This document shows, in pieces, positions 5,918 to 5,940 of a DNA stretch of 5,940 nucleotides. A program made the position numbers and the translations under genes. Under the pieces are notes generated by a model, which made no database searches, was not told where the DNA came from, and saw only the letters and a program-made list of their open reading frames with translations. Numbering within the stretch: the first letter of the stretch is position 1; the number at the start of each line of letters is the position of its first letter. Source of the DNA: Thermoplasmata archaeon (GTDB taxonomy: Archaea; Thermoplasmatota; Thermoplasmata; Sysuiplasmatales; Sysuiplasmataceae); contig JAJYOM010000102.1 in the NCBI GenBank assembly GCA_021796175.1, forward strand, positions 1 to 5,940. Reading direction: 5' to 3'.

Positions 5918-5940
5918 CTTTTGCCCTGCTCGCCGCCAGC

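Noticed and set aside
1..5940. Search for an undescribed defence, mobile or RNA-guided system
   Set aside because: Every gene falls in a known conserved archaeal family, gaps are all under 50 bases, and I found no direct-repeat array, terminal inverted repeats, tRNA-like sequence or integrase-like gene. The region reads as core genome.

Overview
The window looks like the 3' end of an archaeal ribosomal-protein operon (spc type) running into a short set of translation and RNA-modification genes, with one metallo-beta-lactamase nuclease gene on the opposite strand. The domain call is firm. The uL30 is the long ~155-residue archaeal/eukaryotic form, uL15 has the archaeal N-terminus, the SecY is archaeal-type, and the window holds a DUF106/EMC3-like membrane protein, an archaeal-type CMP kinase and Cbf5. 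Promoter-like elements are TATA boxes, not -35/-10 boxes. Within archaea, the lack of eL34, eL14 and adenylate kinase genes from this block, and frequent AGG/AGA (Arg) and ATA (Ile) codons, suggest the Thermoplasmata or a related euryarchaeal lineage. That placement is inference.

Layout: 1-126 is the C-terminal end of uS5 (rpsE), in frame from the first base. It is followed by uL30 (127-603), uL15 (603-1028), SecY (1052-2680) and a DUF106/YidC-like insertase (2703-3383). All are on the + strand and either overlap by one base or are separated by at most 23 bases, so they are probably cotranscribed. After a 35-base gap that carries a TATA-like box come cytidylate kinase (3419-3958) and Cbf5 (3951-4919), which overlap by 8 bases. 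Convergent to these, the - strand gene at 5891-4905 encodes a compact MBL-fold nuclease of the COG1236 type. Its last 15 bases overlap the end of cbf5, and it has its own TATA-like box near the right edge of the window. No gap without a gene exceeds 50 bases.

Together the genes cover building the large ribosomal subunit (uL30, uL15), inserting and exporting proteins at the membrane (SecY channel plus YidC-family insertase), supplying CDP by CMP phosphorylation, and pseudouridylating rRNA/tRNA (Cbf5). The nuclease may act on RNA or DNA; the sequence does not decide. I see no mobile element, CRISPR array, tRNA/rRNA gene or new multi-gene system. The points of interest are gene-order streamlining, the predicted leaderless internal promoter, enlarged SecY loops, and a lysine-rich nuclease tail whose opposite strand is a possible terminator for the cbf5 transcript.
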